Positions 10,028 through 22,860 are shown, numbered from the stretch's first letter. The stretch: DNA of 64,000 nt from Hetaerina americana (GCA_022747635.1 JAKTNV010000009.1:2998564-3062563); one strand, 5' to 3'. Translations and numbers: made by a program. Notes: generated by a model from the sequence alone, not told the origin.

Positions 10028-11275
10028 AAGTAATCTACCGGTTAAGGTAGGTTTTTGGACGGACACAACTACCAAACAAATATTTTATTACTCCTAACAA
10101 AACACAAAATCAATCATCCTACTCTATATCAAGTCCCTCTTCATCACTGAGTACTTCCTTCCTCCCTTCATCCCGTCCAGCATCCCTATCCTGTTCCTTC
10201 CCTTTCCTCTTTTGCCCAACATTCTACCCTCTATCACAGTCTTCAACATCCCACTGCCGGTCAACACCCCCTTCATCCACTTTTCCTGCCTCCATAGGAT
10301 TGCTCCCAACAAACCCCTCTCTTCGCCCACCATACCAAGTACTTCCTCATTTGTTTTCTTCTCTGTCCATTTCACCTTCTCCATTCTTCTCCACACCCAC
10401 ATTTCAAAAGCCTCCAACCTACGTCTATCCTCCTGCTTCAATGACCACGTTTCCGCTCCGTACATAGCTACGCTCCATATCAAAGTTTTTACGAGTCTTT
10501 TCTTAACATCCTTACTCAAAGTCCCTGTCATCAACTCCCTCCTCCTTGTGAAAGCCTCTTTGCCTAGCGCAATTCTTCTCCTTACGTCCCTACTACTTTG
10601 ACCGTGTTGGTCCAAAACACTACCGAGATACGTAAACTGTTCTACCTGCTCTAGCTTTTGCCCTCCTATTTTAATGTTAAGCTTGGCCTTTTTCTTTCTA
10701 GAAAATCGCATAACCTTTGTTTTCTTAATATTGATTCTCATCCCATACCTGTCGCACTGAATTTCCAATTCACTCAGCAATGCTTGCAGCCCCTTGGCTG
10801 ACTGACAAACTATAGCTTGGTCATCAGCAAACCTAACTGATTTTACGAATTCCCCGCCCACTTTCATTCCTACCTCGAGTTCTTCCCATGCCTCTTTGAT
10901 CATTTCTTCTGCGTACAGGTTGAACAGCAACGGTGATAATGGGCAACCCTGCCTTACACCCCTTCCTAACACTGCCCATCCTGACTCCCCGTTTCCCACC
11001 CTCACCTGAGCAGTCTGAGACATGTACAGGTTGCGGATTAGCCTCCTTTCCCTCCAATCTATTCCTATTTTCTGCAATATACTCATTAGTTTTTCCCAAT
11101 TTACTCTATCAAACGCTTTTTCGAAATCTACGAAACAGGCAAATACCTCCTGGTTGTGTTCTATATTCCTCTCGATTAATAATCTCATTACTGCAATGGC
11201 CTCACGCGTACCTCTCCCCTTCCTAAACCCAAACTGATCATCCCCTAAGTAATCATTTGCCCTACTCTCTATCCT
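10028..11275 (-). mobile_element. LINE-A copy, 3' part with open 354-codon frame
   Basis: A 5'-truncated LINE-A begins at 11275, immediately at an (AT)n tract, and ends at a T-run and TACATA repeats near 10027. The open frame 11188-10124 covers the reverse-transcriptase palm: DFEKAFDRVNW, GRGVRQGCPLSPLLFNLY, RFADDQA with the FADD catalytic pair, then the C-terminal domain to MKRDLI. Unlike the long copy it keeps the usual GVRQGCPLSP. It lacks the endonuclease and cannot move by itself. Confidence 0.9.
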
Positions 11276-11276
11276 T

Positions 11277-11343
<67 letters not shown>

Positions 11344-11400
11344 ACATATATATACACATATATATATATCTACATACATATGTGTATATATATATGTATG
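11276..11400. repeat. (AT)n microsatellite with TACATA variants
   Basis: A long AT repeat then degenerates into ATATATCTACATA-type units. It directly abuts the 5' truncation point of the LINE-A copy. Confidence 0.95.
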
Positions 11401-12439
11401 TGTGTGTTAATATTCCCACAACTGGCATTCATTCAGTGAAATTAACACCCAATCAACGCAAAATAATTTGATTCAGTTGGTGAATCATCAAGGCAGAACG
11501 GAAGGCAAGGCTTTAATGACAAGGAACACTTGGTAACACATCCAAACAGGTCTGCGGATAATGATACCTCAATATGTTCGAGAATCCGCTGAACCATTTG
11601 CCCTCCATAATGGTTGGGCACAGCACAAGGGTGCAGGGTAAGCCATTAGCACTGTCCCAGGGGCGGATGCCGATACGGGTCATCATTCAAAGCTAAAGTA
11701 ATGCAAGGTTAGATTCAAGGACACAAAACAAGGAAAGCAGTTGAGGAAATGGAATTGAGCGGCACATCGGGGCGAGGGATGTGTGTGAGCGAGGCAGATA
11801 AGGGAGAAAGGAGAGGAGGGTTGGCGAGGGAGGGCAGGGTTCAGTCGCAGAGGGGCAGGGGTGATTCCAAACGAAACATGGAAAGCGATACGCGAACCTG
11901 TACTGAAAGTTAATGAGACGAGATGACCATAGCTCACAAACGATGTTTTTATGAAGATGCATGAGTGAAGGAAATGGAAAATTGTGCGACCGCAATGGAT
12001 GTGGCAGGAGGAAGTATATGCGTACAAATAATGAAAACCGGAGGCAGGAAACAAAATGGGGCGAAAGGTGGATGACTCGTGTGTGCAAGAATATGTGGCA
12101 TTAACAAATGGAGGTTGAAATTGGAGCATTAAACAGGAAGGGAAAAAACACTATGAGGAAGTGTGGAGAGAATATCTGTGCTCACCACTAGCGATACAAG
12201 AGAGACATTACATATTGAACCAAGAATATTCACGGTGGTTTATCAGATCGCGAACTACTCTTGAGAGACTTTAAGACAAAATATCGGATGGGTGCAAGGA
12301 ATGGGGATTACTACTTATTAGAGGCTAATGCGCAGTTTCGAAAATTTGGAACGAAGGAAGTGGCGAACAGGACATAAATTATGAAATAGAGTGTTCAGTG
12401 CTAACTACGGCCGAACAAGTTCAATATTTCGGGGGTAGA
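11401..12439. other. Unassigned intergenic sequence
   Basis: No gene or repeat recognised. The plus strand is purine-rich at about 11700-11870, which explains the long reverse-strand open frames there. Confidence 0.5.
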
Positions 12440-13205
12440 TCTAACACCAAGCCTTTCGTATCAAAACAATTTGCGGATTGGCTTTGAAGAAACTCGGCTT
12501 CATTGAACGGGTGGTTTTGAAATGTAAAGAGAAAGTTAAAGAGAGGTGTTATTTTGCTCTAGTTAGACCTCATTTGGAATGTGCCGCTAGTATTTGGGAT
12601 CCTAGGGGGAAAGTATGGCAAAAGGAATTAGATAATATCAAAAGAAAATCCGCCATATTCGTGAAAAATTGTCATCATAATAAGAAGGGTGTGACAGATG
12701 TTTAAGGGAAATATGTTGGGAGCCACTTGAGATACGAAGGGAGCTTAAGACTTTTAGGGAGGTTCAGAACAGACGAGTTTAACGATGACACTAAAGGAAT
12801 TATTATAGCCACACAACTATTTAGATAGATCAGACCAAAAAGATAAGATAAGGGAGATAGACTCCAGTACAGACAGATACTCGTTCTTTTCCCGGACAAT
12901 AAGGAATGATAATAGTAAGAAACCAAAGGCACTTTAGAAATATTGAAGGCATTTAATTTACAAGTCAGGACAAGATTAAACTTTCCGCAGATATAAGGCA
13001 AGTGCATATGTATGTTAGTTGATAGTAATTGCATATATATGTTAGTAGACATGCGTTTAAGTTATAAAGGGTTATTCATGAATAATTACGTCTCTGTGGG
13101 AGTAGATTTACATGTATGTGTTGGTTTTACATGCATTTTTATGCGGGTGGTCACCCCCCCCCCCGCCGCACGCCCTTGCGGCGTCGTCTTGCGCGGCCCT
13201 ATGCA
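12440..13205 (+). mobile_element. CR1/L2-like LINE 3' end (family a), best copy
   Basis: The open frame 12478-12705 reads KERCYFALVRPHLECAASIW, DNIKRKSA and an end equivalent to the RT thumb. Broken frames continue into a 3' UTR with TTATAAAGGGTTAT and TGTGGGAGTAGATTTACATG. It ends in the shared block, here GGTGGTCACC, a C-run, CCTTGCGGCGTCGTC. The terminal GTAGAT is lost. It is the most useful in-window reference for the family. Confidence 0.75.
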
Positions 13206-13877
13206 ATGTATTAAAAAATTGAGCAGATATTAAGTGAAAGCATCAGAGGTTCCACGTATATGGTAAAGATACGTTGTGAGGAAAACAACTAACGGCAAAG
13301 AAAGACACTATGAAACACATGAGGAGACCTTAGATCCAGGTATACTTGACGGCGATAAATAAGGGCCAAGGAAATTACAATTAAATACAACTTTTTCTGT
13401 AATCTAGTGAGAGATAAGACTAAGTAAAAGGAAACGTTTTTGCGATACTACGAGGTCCATCTCTTGGATTTTCATATGAGTCATTGAATGACCACTGCAG
13501 GAATGCATTAGGAAGGATGGCGACCCATTCATAGCGTGCGAATGCTTCGGAGGTGGGCGTGGCGGAAGTCGGGATGAGGAGAGCACGGATCCATTATCAG
13601 CCCTGCTTCTCAACTTACTTGAGGAGCAAATTGAAGAAATAACAAGTGTTGGCATTTTGCACCCGGAATGATGAGGGGTAGGAAGTATGCGAAACGAAGA
13701 AGGGTTTCTTTTGAAATGTCGGACGTCAGTCTTTGTTTTGTTGGTAAATTCAAAAATATTAATAGTCATACCGTCATATATTATGCGTCCATCCAAAAAC
13801 CTGCTTGAAATGTAGAGTGAAATTTAAAAAAATGAAAGAAGTAACAGGGTAATTACACACGAACTTTGTTTGGAACA
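13206..13877. other. Unassigned intergenic sequence
   Basis: No gene recognised. A short match to the LINE-A 3' tail (GTCCATCCAAAAACCTGCTT) lies at about 13788-13807. Confidence 0.45.
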
Positions 13878-13915
13878 TGACCCAGGTTTCGACGTTGGAC
13901 GTCATCATCAGGTCA
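13878..13915 (-). ncRNA. Hammerhead-like hairpin, partial
   Basis: The minus strand reads CCTGATGA, then a perfect 5-bp hairpin GACGT/ACGTC, then GAAAC. Core and stem II are good, but the bases that should form stem I pair out of register. It is probably a decayed relic of a Penelope-like element end. Confidence 0.4.
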
Positions 13916-13919
13916 ATGA

Positions 13920-15474
13920 ATTACCCAATTACCACTTTCATTTTGAATGTGTCGTGTAAATGCCATAAATTTACGCCCGAGCCAATAAGTTTCATGGAGT
14001 ACCAATAATTATATTATCAATTGAATCGTCATTTACAACCAAGAGATAATTCTAAAACAACAAGACACACTAAATTAACGCTAAATCTTCCTAAAAGACT
14101 AAATTTTTTCTATTAAATATCACCTGTTCTCCATTGACATTAAATCAAACATGTCACCGTGCATGTACGCCAAAATAGCAGTGAACAATTTTTCACCCAG
14201 GCATCGGAATGCACCACCATTGTGCAAAAAACTAAAATATTGCAATGGACCTCTCCCAATCCATCTGATCACATGCTTGATATTACGTACAACTTTGTTA
14301 TTTTATATGTTTTATGCTCCGTGAAAGTTTCTCTGGATTTCTGAACCAATCTGTAGTCATAAGAAAGTAAACAACTATTCACAAAGAACGGTCGCTAATA
14401 ATGATCGTATTTACTTGAATAAACCTTCGTTACGATCCCATTTATGATTGCATTCACAAAACTCTTTCCCGATACAATTGGTATACATTTGGCAACACCA
14501 AGTCATACTTCTTAACATCCATCCTTCTAATAATCATTAAAATAATATGTCACAATAATTTTATGCAAACATTTTATAGTTGAAAAAGTGCGAGAGGCAA
14601 GAATAATTCACGCTCATGATAACAATTCGCTTCCTGGTAAGTTGGCTCCAAAACCATATTTTTCTGAGGATAACACACATTTTCATTCGTCGTAACTTTA
14701 AAACCACGTTCTCCCTGACTAAAGACACGTCAGTACCATTAGAAATTATCGCCATGCATTTATCCTGGGGTTGCTTAACCATCCATTGATAAATAATTAG
14801 TTTCTAAGCGTTGGAAGCTGAGATTTTTCCTTAACTCAAGTTTTATGTCAACACTTCAGCAATACCAACATTATCGTAATTATGTGAGCACATGGAATTA
14901 AAGTAATTAGCTTAGATGTTTGTAACATCATTGAAAAGCTATTTCCACAAGCAGGAAAAACGTTGAATTGAACAACTAACAAAAATGCATCTGAAATATA
15001 AGAATCACCGACGTATCAAACATTACAAACTTTAAGTGTCCATTAACATTTCTCGTTCCTAATCAGGTATGTTATAATTGCGGTGAAAGCAAACGTCATT
15101 ATTCCAATAATGCTGCCTTCTTACAGGAGAAATCATGACAGAAGTGCAAGAATGACTTAAGGTGTTTAGGTATAGCAGTCGGTGAATCTCTCCCGGGCGC
15201 CACGTGGAGGCAGGCTACGAAGCCTCGCCCGCCCATTTCCGAATCTCATTTCCGAATGCGCAATTCGAAATTGTCCCACAACATCAGAGGGACGTTACCT
15301 GCAAGTGTAGGGGATGTGAAATAATGACTAGCGGCCGCACCATTCGCTAATATATGAAGCTGACTGACGACTGACAATAATTAGAAATCTCTTGTCACCC
15401 GAACTGCCAATTTTACATTATCAGTTTCTTCGAACGTTTCTGGACAGTCAAGAGAATTCGCAATAGTACTGGGG
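13920..15474. other. AT-rich unassigned sequence
   Basis: No gene, splice-flanked frame or repeat recognised. Confidence 0.5.
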
Positions 15475-15765
15475 GAGGTGAGTGAAAGCTGAGGTTATTT
15501 TCGCCATTAGGGATGGAAAGGAAAGGATGAAGGGTGTAGAGAAACCCGGCGTCGGCATTAGCCTACTCTATTACCGAAAGGGGTCACACACAGCTTAACG
15601 TCCCATCCGACCGACGGCGCACTCACTCAAAGTGTCCTCCACAAAGCACCTCAAGTAGGGATCGAGATACAACTGAAAAATATCAGCCATCTCCAGGATT
15701 CGAACCCGGGCACTCTCAGAGAGAATCCAGTACATTAGGACCGTCCCGATCCCAGGTAAATAAAG
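15475..15765 (-). mobile_element. SINE-B copy
   Basis: On the minus strand: a tRNA-like head with B box GGTTCGAATCC (complement of GGATTCGAACC at 15696-15706), then a body of about 220 bp with GTACTCTCCC-like, GACGTTAAGCTG and GCCGACGCCGGGTTTC landmarks. Matching copies are at 28435, 42835 and 58990. Confidence 0.8.
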
Positions 15766-16579
15766 AGGAGGCGGTCGGAAAATGAGAAACTGATGACTGA
15801 GAAATTAATTTTTCGCTGACGATGGAAACCTTTTGAAAGCAAATCTTTTTTTTTCAAGGGTATCACAACGACGAATTCCACGCCAGTTCCCGACGGAGCG
15901 CTTCTTTGAGGTGACCATGCGGAGGAGGAGGAGGGGCAGAGCCAATTTCAAACGGAAACCTAGAATAATTGTTTTCAAATACAAATCCAGGCATATCCAA
16001 TGCTTTCGTGAATTCCACGCCTCGATTACAATGAAGATCAGATCACTTCCAAGAACGACAAAACTCGCAACGGATGACAAATGCCAAACGATTGACGCTG
16101 CCCACCGCTGAATACGAACGCGGGTGAATTATCAAAGGGGGGCGGTGGCGACGCATGCTTATCTGGGGAATGGCGGCGTTTGCCCAGCGATGCATTCCTT
16201 GCGTCTGCCTAATCAGCATCCACTCCCACTCGCAACCCTCCCCTGGCGACCTCCGAGCCTCTTGCTTCGAGGAAACCGGGCGGCGAGAGGTAAGAGGGAA
16301 GGAGGGGCAGTCCAGCTGACGCGCCCGCGTGCGCAATTGCATGCGAAAAGCATGTATCAGGAATGAGAGAGAAAGGCAGGATGAAACGAAGAAAACAATG
16401 AGGGGTAGGGATAGAGAGATGAGAAGAAAAATAAAATCTAAAACAAAATCGCCAAGGAAGACGGCAACGTCCACCTAGGTCCCCATACTCGCTCGAGTGG
16501 AGATGGAAGGCAGAGATAACCTGAGCTAAGATATCCCGGCCACCGAATATGCGGACAAGCTAAAGAAAAATGAGGATTT
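15766..16579. other. Unassigned intergenic sequence
   Basis: No gene recognised. A faint LINE-like residue run on the minus strand near 15830-15900 was too weak to call. The plus strand is moderately GC-rich at 16120-16340. Confidence 0.45.
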
Positions 16580-17115
16580 ATTAGAATAGTACTGGGAAAA
16601 TGTGCTGAAAAAGTAAAAGAGAAATGTTATCTTTCGCTGATTAGGCCTCATTTAGAATATTCTGCAAGAATAACTGGGATCCTTAACGAAGTTGGATTAA
16701 TTGCCGAAATGGATCGCGTGCAACGTAGAGGAGATAGATTTGTTAAACGTTGCTATGATAAAGTTAGTAGCGTATCTTAAAGATTAGAGGTACTAGACTG
16801 GAAATCATTTAATGGAGCGAAGGTTAAATTACAGATTGCATAAATTGGAAAGACGCCCCTTCACCACTGATGATATCGAAACTTTCTTATATTCGCTCCA
16901 TCGCACTTACGGTAAGAGATATCATGTGAATAAACTCCGAGGGATCAAGTGGGTAAAAGGTAGATTTAAAATGTCCTTTTTCCATGAACGGTAAGGGAAC
17001 AGAATAACATCTTCAGACAGCGGTAGGGGTAAAAATATACTGTTCAAAATTAGTCTGCTGTGTACACGTTCACCCTCTGCCACACACCCTAGCCGTGGCT
17101 TGCAGGGTACCACGT
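16580..17115 (+). mobile_element. CR1/L2-like LINE 3' end (family b)
   Basis: It starts at KVKEKCYLSLIRPHLEYS-type codons, passes KLERRPFTTDD (about 16850) and ends with CACACCCTAGCCGTGGCTTGC followed by AGGGTACCACGT. Several stops break the frame. Confidence 0.75.
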
Positions 17116-17119
17116 GCGT

Positions 17120-17475
17120 AAAATTTCTTAAACCTTTTATAACAAACTGAGAAGCGAATGAAAATTATTAGAGGAACTAGGTATGCACGCAAATATTGCT
17201 TAAATTGGAAGGATTTCTCTTCGGCGATGCCGTGGAAAATGTATTATTACCCCCATGGGAGAGTGAGTGGGAGACATCATGGCAATAAAAACACAGAGGT
17301 TAAGAGCACAAGAGATGGATGGAAGATGACATTTATTCCGCGAAGGATAAGGGATCAGAATAACATTGCCCGATCGCGCTAGGGGGGGGAGGGAGCATTA
17401 TCGGTGAAGAGTATTCGGGTTTCAAACCACCCTTGCGCACACCCTAGGTGGAGGCCTGCAGGGCACGACTTGGTG
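17120..17475 (+). mobile_element. CR1/L2-like LINE 3' end (family b), second tandem piece
   Basis: It repeats the late part of the previous element: LNWKDFSSAM, PRRIRDQNNIARSR, then a decayed terminal block CACACCCTAGGTGGAGGCCTGC. It lies head to tail after the first piece, so this is two insertions or a local duplication. Confidence 0.65.
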
Positions 17476-18225
17476 TATGTAAGCAGAGCACAGCTTAGTA
17501 TTAGACCACGAGGGTCCAAGGAACTCGGCCCTCTAGTTCCGAGGGTGTCATGGCCGGGGTTCGTCTGCATGACGAGACTCCGATTCCACGGCGAAGGGCC
17601 CGGCGGAGGAAGTTCCCACGGCTTGAACACACCTTCCAATCAGAAAAACTCAAATATTTTCCATGGTTGCGGTCGTCGGTATTAGTTTCATTTTTGCCGC
17701 GGAGCTAATGGCAGTTCATCCGCAACTACAGTCGCCAAAATAGCCGACGATGACGCCTCCCACGGAAGCATTCTGACGCATTCAAGAGACTGACTCATTT
17801 CTCGGCATGAATCATAGGGAAGGGCGGTGCGGGGCAATACAGAATGAGTGAAAATGAGCTCTATTTTTATCTTACGAGGGGAGAGGGATCCATTCCAGAT
17901 GTCAAGGAGGGCAGTCACATATGTCAAACGGTGCATCACTTGACGGGGTGGCAGCGCAACGATAAGGCGCGATCATACTCGATGCATTGTCGATTTGCAC
18001 AACGCCTTTGAATCTGTCAAACGGTGACCCGCTTATTTGTTCCTGAAGGAGCCGATTGGAAGGAACGAAGGGTCTCCCTCTTGAATTGGTACACCCAACG
18101 GACAGGATGTTCTTAGAAAGGCGAAGAAAGATTCTCGGTTATTTGAATTAGGAATGTATACACATGAATATATGAGTTTCGGCGGCGATAACCACCTTTC
18201 TCAAGGGAGAGAAGGAGACATGTCA
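17476..18225. other. Unassigned sequence with one hairpin motif
   Basis: No gene recognised. At 18177-18213 the sequence TTTCGGCGGCGATAACCACC followed by TTTCTCAAGG is one of four copies of a hairpin motif also seen near 42275, 56140 and 57790. Confidence 0.45.
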
Positions 18226-18250
18226 GACACACACACACACACACACACAA
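18224..18250. repeat. (AC)n microsatellite
   Basis: Thirteen or so AC units immediately upstream of a LINE-A copy. Confidence 0.9.
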
Positions 18251-18257
18251 CACAAAC

Positions 18258-19975
18258 AAGGGCAAGGCTTCCACGGTCGTCATCCCTCGAAACCCTTGCA
18301 AGAGAAAACCGGCAGCAGCAGGACAGAAGACGCAGGAGAAAAAGACCATATTAGTTGGAAAAGGAACGTGGAATGTCAGGACAATGATGAGGACAGGGAA
18401 ACTGGAGAATATTAAGCGAGAGATGGAAAGGGGGAAAATAGATATTTTAGGTCTATGCGAGGTGAGATGGAAGGGTAGCGGGGATTACTGGAGTGATCAA
18501 TATAGAATACCATACAGCGGCGGGGATGAGAGCAAACGAGGGGTTGCCATAGTATTAAATGAAGAGGTAGGAAAAAGCGTAGTCAACATAGAGTAGGTAA
18601 CGGATAGATTGTTACTAGTAGAGATAAAAGCAGAACCGACGAACTTGGTTATTATTCAGGTATACATTCCACCGAGCAACCATAAGGAAGAAGAGGTCGA
18701 TAGGATGTACGATCAGTAAGGACATAATCGCGTGTGTTCCCACAGGTGATTTGATAGTGATGGGGGATTGGAATGCGACGGTAGGCAAAGGAAGAGATTA
18801 TGATGAGGTGGGGGACTACGGTTTGGGCACGAGGAATGACCGCGGGGAGAAAGCAGTTGAGTTCTGAAGGAGACAGGGGTTAGTCATCACCAACACTTGG
18901 TTTAGACACCACAAAAGACGCAGGTATACATGGAAAATGCCAGGTGACTCAGAAAGGAGTCAGCTAGATTATACTCTGGTTACACGCAGGTTTAGGAGCA
19001 GTGTAATAAATTCGCACAGCTTCCCGGGAGCGGATGCAGCCTCTGACCACAATTTAGTTGTTATGAAATGTAGCGTCCGTTTCAAAAAGATAAGGCAGGG
19101 GCGGCGGATTAGAAAATGGAATGTAGCAGCATTAAATGGTCTGAAAAGGAAGGAATACAAACAGGCGGTAGAGGAAATCATGGAGGATGGCAAAGGGCTA
19201 AGTACTATCGAAGAAAAATGGGAAAGTATCAAATAAGGGTTATCGAAAGCAGCAAAAGACAATATTGGATCCGTTAACGCTAAAATGACTAGGAATTCAT
19301 GGATGACGGATGAGATGATTACAAAGATGGATGAGCGGAGAAAACGGAAGAATTTAAATACAGAGTTAGGCAAAATGAAGTGCAAAGAGTGAAACAATAA
19401 ATTGAGGCGGGCAACATATAAAGCAAAAGAAGCATGGTGAAAGACGCAGTGCAAAGATATGGAAAGTCTGCAGAGGAAGGGTGAAATTGGCGCGCAGTAT
19501 AGCAAAGTTAAATCTTTATCGGGAAGTAAGAAAGGGAGATCTATGTTAACAGTTAAAGACAAGGTGGGTAAGATAATATCTGACACAGGAAAGATCCAAG
19601 AGAGATGGAAGGAATATATAGAAGAACTGTATAGTAAAGAACATGAACCAATAAAGTGAGACATAGAAAAGGAACAAGACATAGAGGAAGATAGCTTAGG
19701 TCCAGGAATACTCGACGATGAGATAGAAAGGACATTAAGGGAGATGAAACTAAATAAAGCCATGGGCGTGGATAACATTCCCGCGGAACTTTTAAAATGC
19801 TTAGGAAAATGTGGGAGGAAGAGGCTATATGGGCTGATCCGTAGTATTTATGAGGAGGGAATCTGGCCGGAAGACTGTGAGTTCAGTTTTTGTTCCCATT
19901 CCGAAAAAGGTAAAGGCCACGTCATGTGAGGACTGCAGGACAATTAGTTTGATATCCACACAGCTAGAGTAAATA
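18258..19975 (+). mobile_element. LINE-A copy, 5' part, degenerate
   Basis: It corresponds to the endonuclease and linker of LINE-A. Readable blocks include MMRTGKLENIKREMERGKID, ILGLCEVRWK, GVAIVLNEEVG, then after frameshifts DYTLVTRRF and SDHNLVVMKC, and MKLNKAMGVDNIPAEL. At least four in-frame stops or shifts interrupt it, and the GDMN endonuclease motif is GDWN here. The element ends at about 19975, before the reverse-transcriptase core, in A-rich sequence. Confidence 0.9.
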
Positions 19976-20309
19976 CTAAATACAGTGTAAAAGTGCTAAA
20001 GTAAATACACAGCCAAAAAAAATGTAAATAAAATTAAAAGCCAAATTAGTGGCTCAAACGAAACAAAATGTAATCAAGGAAGTTGCAATACTTGTAGACA
20101 AACGCATAATTACTTGACACGTGCAGTATTGTTGAAGCTCTTAGCAAATGTCTCGATAGGTGTATTTCGACAAGTAGTTTGCGCCTGGCTTCTCCTGCAA
20201 TACCCTGATACCTTCGCCACAAAGAACAATTCACTTATAGTTAACCTTGACATCTAACGATACAATAAAAGGGCGGAGTGTTGATATTTAAGAGCATATT
20301 TATTCGATG

Positions 20310-20960
20310 TTTATTTAGATATGTTAGTACCCTGCAAGTCAACGCTATGGTGTGTGGCAGGGGGTGAATACACACCAGACTCATTTTGACCCGAACATGA
20401 CACTACCGCGGTTGGACAATGTTATTTTAATCCCCTATCTTTCGAGGACAAAATGACATCTTAAATCTCTCTGTTCTACACTTCATATCTCTTATTTAAT
20501 TGGCATGATCTCTCCTACGATGAGACGATGGGGGTAATAATATATTTTCAACATCATCACCGCTTTAGAGACATCCTTCCAATTTACGCAATCTATATTT
20601 TAACCTTCGCTCCATCAAATGATTCCCAGCCTGGCTCCTCTAATGTTTTGGAGGCGCTACTAAGTTTATCATAACAACGTTTTACAAATCTAGCTCCTCT
20701 ACGCTGCACGCGATCCAATTAATCCATCTTCGTGCGGATCCCATATATTACCGTATTCTATGAATGAGGCCTAACCAGCGAAAGATAAAATTTCTATTTA
20801 AACCTTTTCATAACATTTACCTAGTACTCTTCTAATAAATCCTGATTTTGTGTTCGCTTACCCGCATAATCCCCGTATGTGTTTCACCCAGGTGAGGTCG
20901 TTAATGCCACTGGCAATGAAAGAAGATAATATGACGGAGGAAGGCTTAATGCTTGAAGAA
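20310..20960 (-). mobile_element. CR1/L2-like LINE 3' end (family b), long copy
   Basis: The left edge carries the inverted terminal block (GTACCCTGCAAGTC...GTGTGTGGCAGGGGGTG). Reading leftward on the minus strand gives residues equivalent to GWESFDGAKVKI, the YDK region and RPHS. It includes the uninterrupted site (about 20872-20890) that identifies the SINE insertion at 900-1099. Confidence 0.75.
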
Positions 20961-21714
20961 GGCAAACAATTCTGACATATATTCATGGAAGCTTAAGTAA
21001 ATTTTTGATTTTCGCGTTTATCACCGTATAGAACTGACGAAAGCAGCCACAATCAACGCCATTGGCTCAGAGATGACAAAGTGAACGAGACACGGCGCGC
21101 ATACGCATGCAATTAACGTCGGCTCAGTTGGACACCAAACGACAACACGTCATTCCTCTAACCATTCGACCTGGATAGGCAAGTGCGAAGGAGGGCGCAG
21201 TGCGATACGCCCGATTCGGATCAAGGCCAACTCAAATGATGGACATCGCGTCGCAGCACGGCGAAATGAATCACTATTGACTCGCCCTCAAACGAACGGC
21301 CTGCCTCTGCGGAGACACCGCGAGGCAAACTCGTGAGCGGGAGATGGAGAAGATGCTATTCGACTCGAGAGAGGGAGAGGGGTTTCCCGTCGGCGAGGAG
21401 GAGACGGCCAAGGGCGCTGCTGGCTGGCTCTCACATCCAGAGAAGGACGGATGCCCTCCGGACTAGCACTGGTATAGTACTAGTCTTTGAGCGAAGACGC
21501 TCACCAAGGGCTTTTGTATCCCCAAGAGGTTTGGGGTTTGTCGTTTCGCAGATCTAATAAGCCAGTTGACGAGCCCTTGTCATTTGCTGACAGAGTGTTC
21601 TATTGGCAACCTATTGTTTCGGCTGAAAATCAATTTCTCTGCTGTCTGCCTGCTGCGGTCTGTCGCATTCTTCGTCTTTCTTTTTCGGTGGCGGAGACGA
21701 TGGGATATTTCTTT
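20961..21714. other. Unassigned sequence
   Basis: No gene recognised. GC content rises between about 21180 and 21480, with no splice-flanked open frame. Confidence 0.45.
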
Positions 21715-21800
21715 AGATATTTTAGTACCCTGCAAACCGCCGCTTAGGTGTGTGGCAGGGGGTGAATACACACCAGACTAACTTTGACCCGAAAATTATC
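21715..21800 (-). mobile_element. CR1/L2-like LINE terminal fragment
   Basis: Only the shared 3' block and the adjacent TTTGACCCGAA sequence of family b remain. Confidence 0.7.
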
Positions 21801-21940
21801 TATCTATTTAAAAATGTATCGTTGCAATAAGGCAACTGTCCCGGTGGCAACGGTCAAGTCTGGTCAACGGTCACCCTTACAATGCATATACATACATACA
21901 TGCACAAGAAGAACATATATCAGACAAAATGCTCTTATAT

Positions 21941-21972
21941 TTATAAATAAATAAATAAATAAATAAATAAAA
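21941..21972. repeat. (TAAA)n microsatellite
   Basis: Seven or so TAAA units, possibly the tail of a retroelement I could not identify. Confidence 0.85.
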
Positions 21973-22234
21973 TATACAATGACACTTTAAAGATTGCCAA
22001 CCGCACCTTTACCATCCATCACACAATGGGCTAGTTCACACCACACATGAGCTACAACGCCCACCCGTCCATCGCCGCAGCACTCCGCCCATAATCACGC
22101 ACTCTTCAATTCCATATAACGTTCAAAATCACGCTCCATTAACACATCATTCACTTTTAAAATATAACTTCTCAAGCCGTCCACACCACCTACAGAACAA
22201 TATTTATATAATTACCATAGCATAATAATCACTG

Positions 22235-22860
22235 ATTAGTGAAGTTTATCACCCAGTGGCTGCTTATTCACGTATTCTTAAAGGTCCTTAAATTGGATGG
22301 AAAGGGCTCAAACAAACCCTCAGGTAGTTGGTCCCAAACAACTATAATTCTGTTTAAAAAAGTGTTTTTTCTTATTTTTTTGCGCTCTTGTATTCAATTA
22401 AAACTGTGTCGGTTTTCACCCTTATTGTTTGGCTTTTCATTCTCTTTCCAGAAATTTACCCACGCTTCGTCATTTTTGACAATTCTATGCATCGGGCCTA
22501 AGCTACTGCACGTTCCATTTCGGTGATCCCAATGAAGTAGGCGTTCGGCAAGGAATGGCCCTTTTTCAAAAAAATCATCACTACGCCCTTTTTTAAGTTT
22601 AATTCTAATTGCCCCAGCGTTGAATAGCATCGAGGTCATCTGTTAAAGCTGTTGTGTCCTCAGAATGACGGATATCACGGTAAACCACTGCATCGGCGGC
22701 AAATAAACGTACCTTACTGGTGACCACGAAGTCAATGTCATTAACGTAAAGTAGGAATAAAAGAGGTCCGATTACACTTCCCTGGGGAACACCTGAAGTA
22801 ACTTCTCCTGCATTTTCAAGTCCATGTGATAGTAGAATTTTCCCCTTTGAATTTCAATTC
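22235..22860 (-). mobile_element. CR1/L2-like LINE, reverse-transcriptase palm fragment
   Basis: The minus strand reads GEVTSGVPQGSVIGPLLF, LYVNDIDFV and VRLFAADAVVYRD. The last should be FADD, so the second catalytic Asp position is mutated. Downstream come AERLLHWDHRNGTCSS and WDQLPEGLFEPFPSNL. Stops and a deletion after the palm show it is dead. Confidence 0.8.

Noticed and set aside
11683..12129. Overlapping minus-strand frames of about 130-148 codons
   Set aside because: They arise from a purine-rich plus strand; the sequence looks like random Phe/Ser/Pro/Leu.
15805..15900. Possible CR1-like residues (RGIRRCDTLEKKR) on the minus strand
   Set aside because: Only a dozen residues resemble family a, and the nucleotides do not align.
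18969..19778. 269-codon minus-strand open frame
   Set aside because: Antisense shadow of the degenerate LINE-A copy at 18258-19975.
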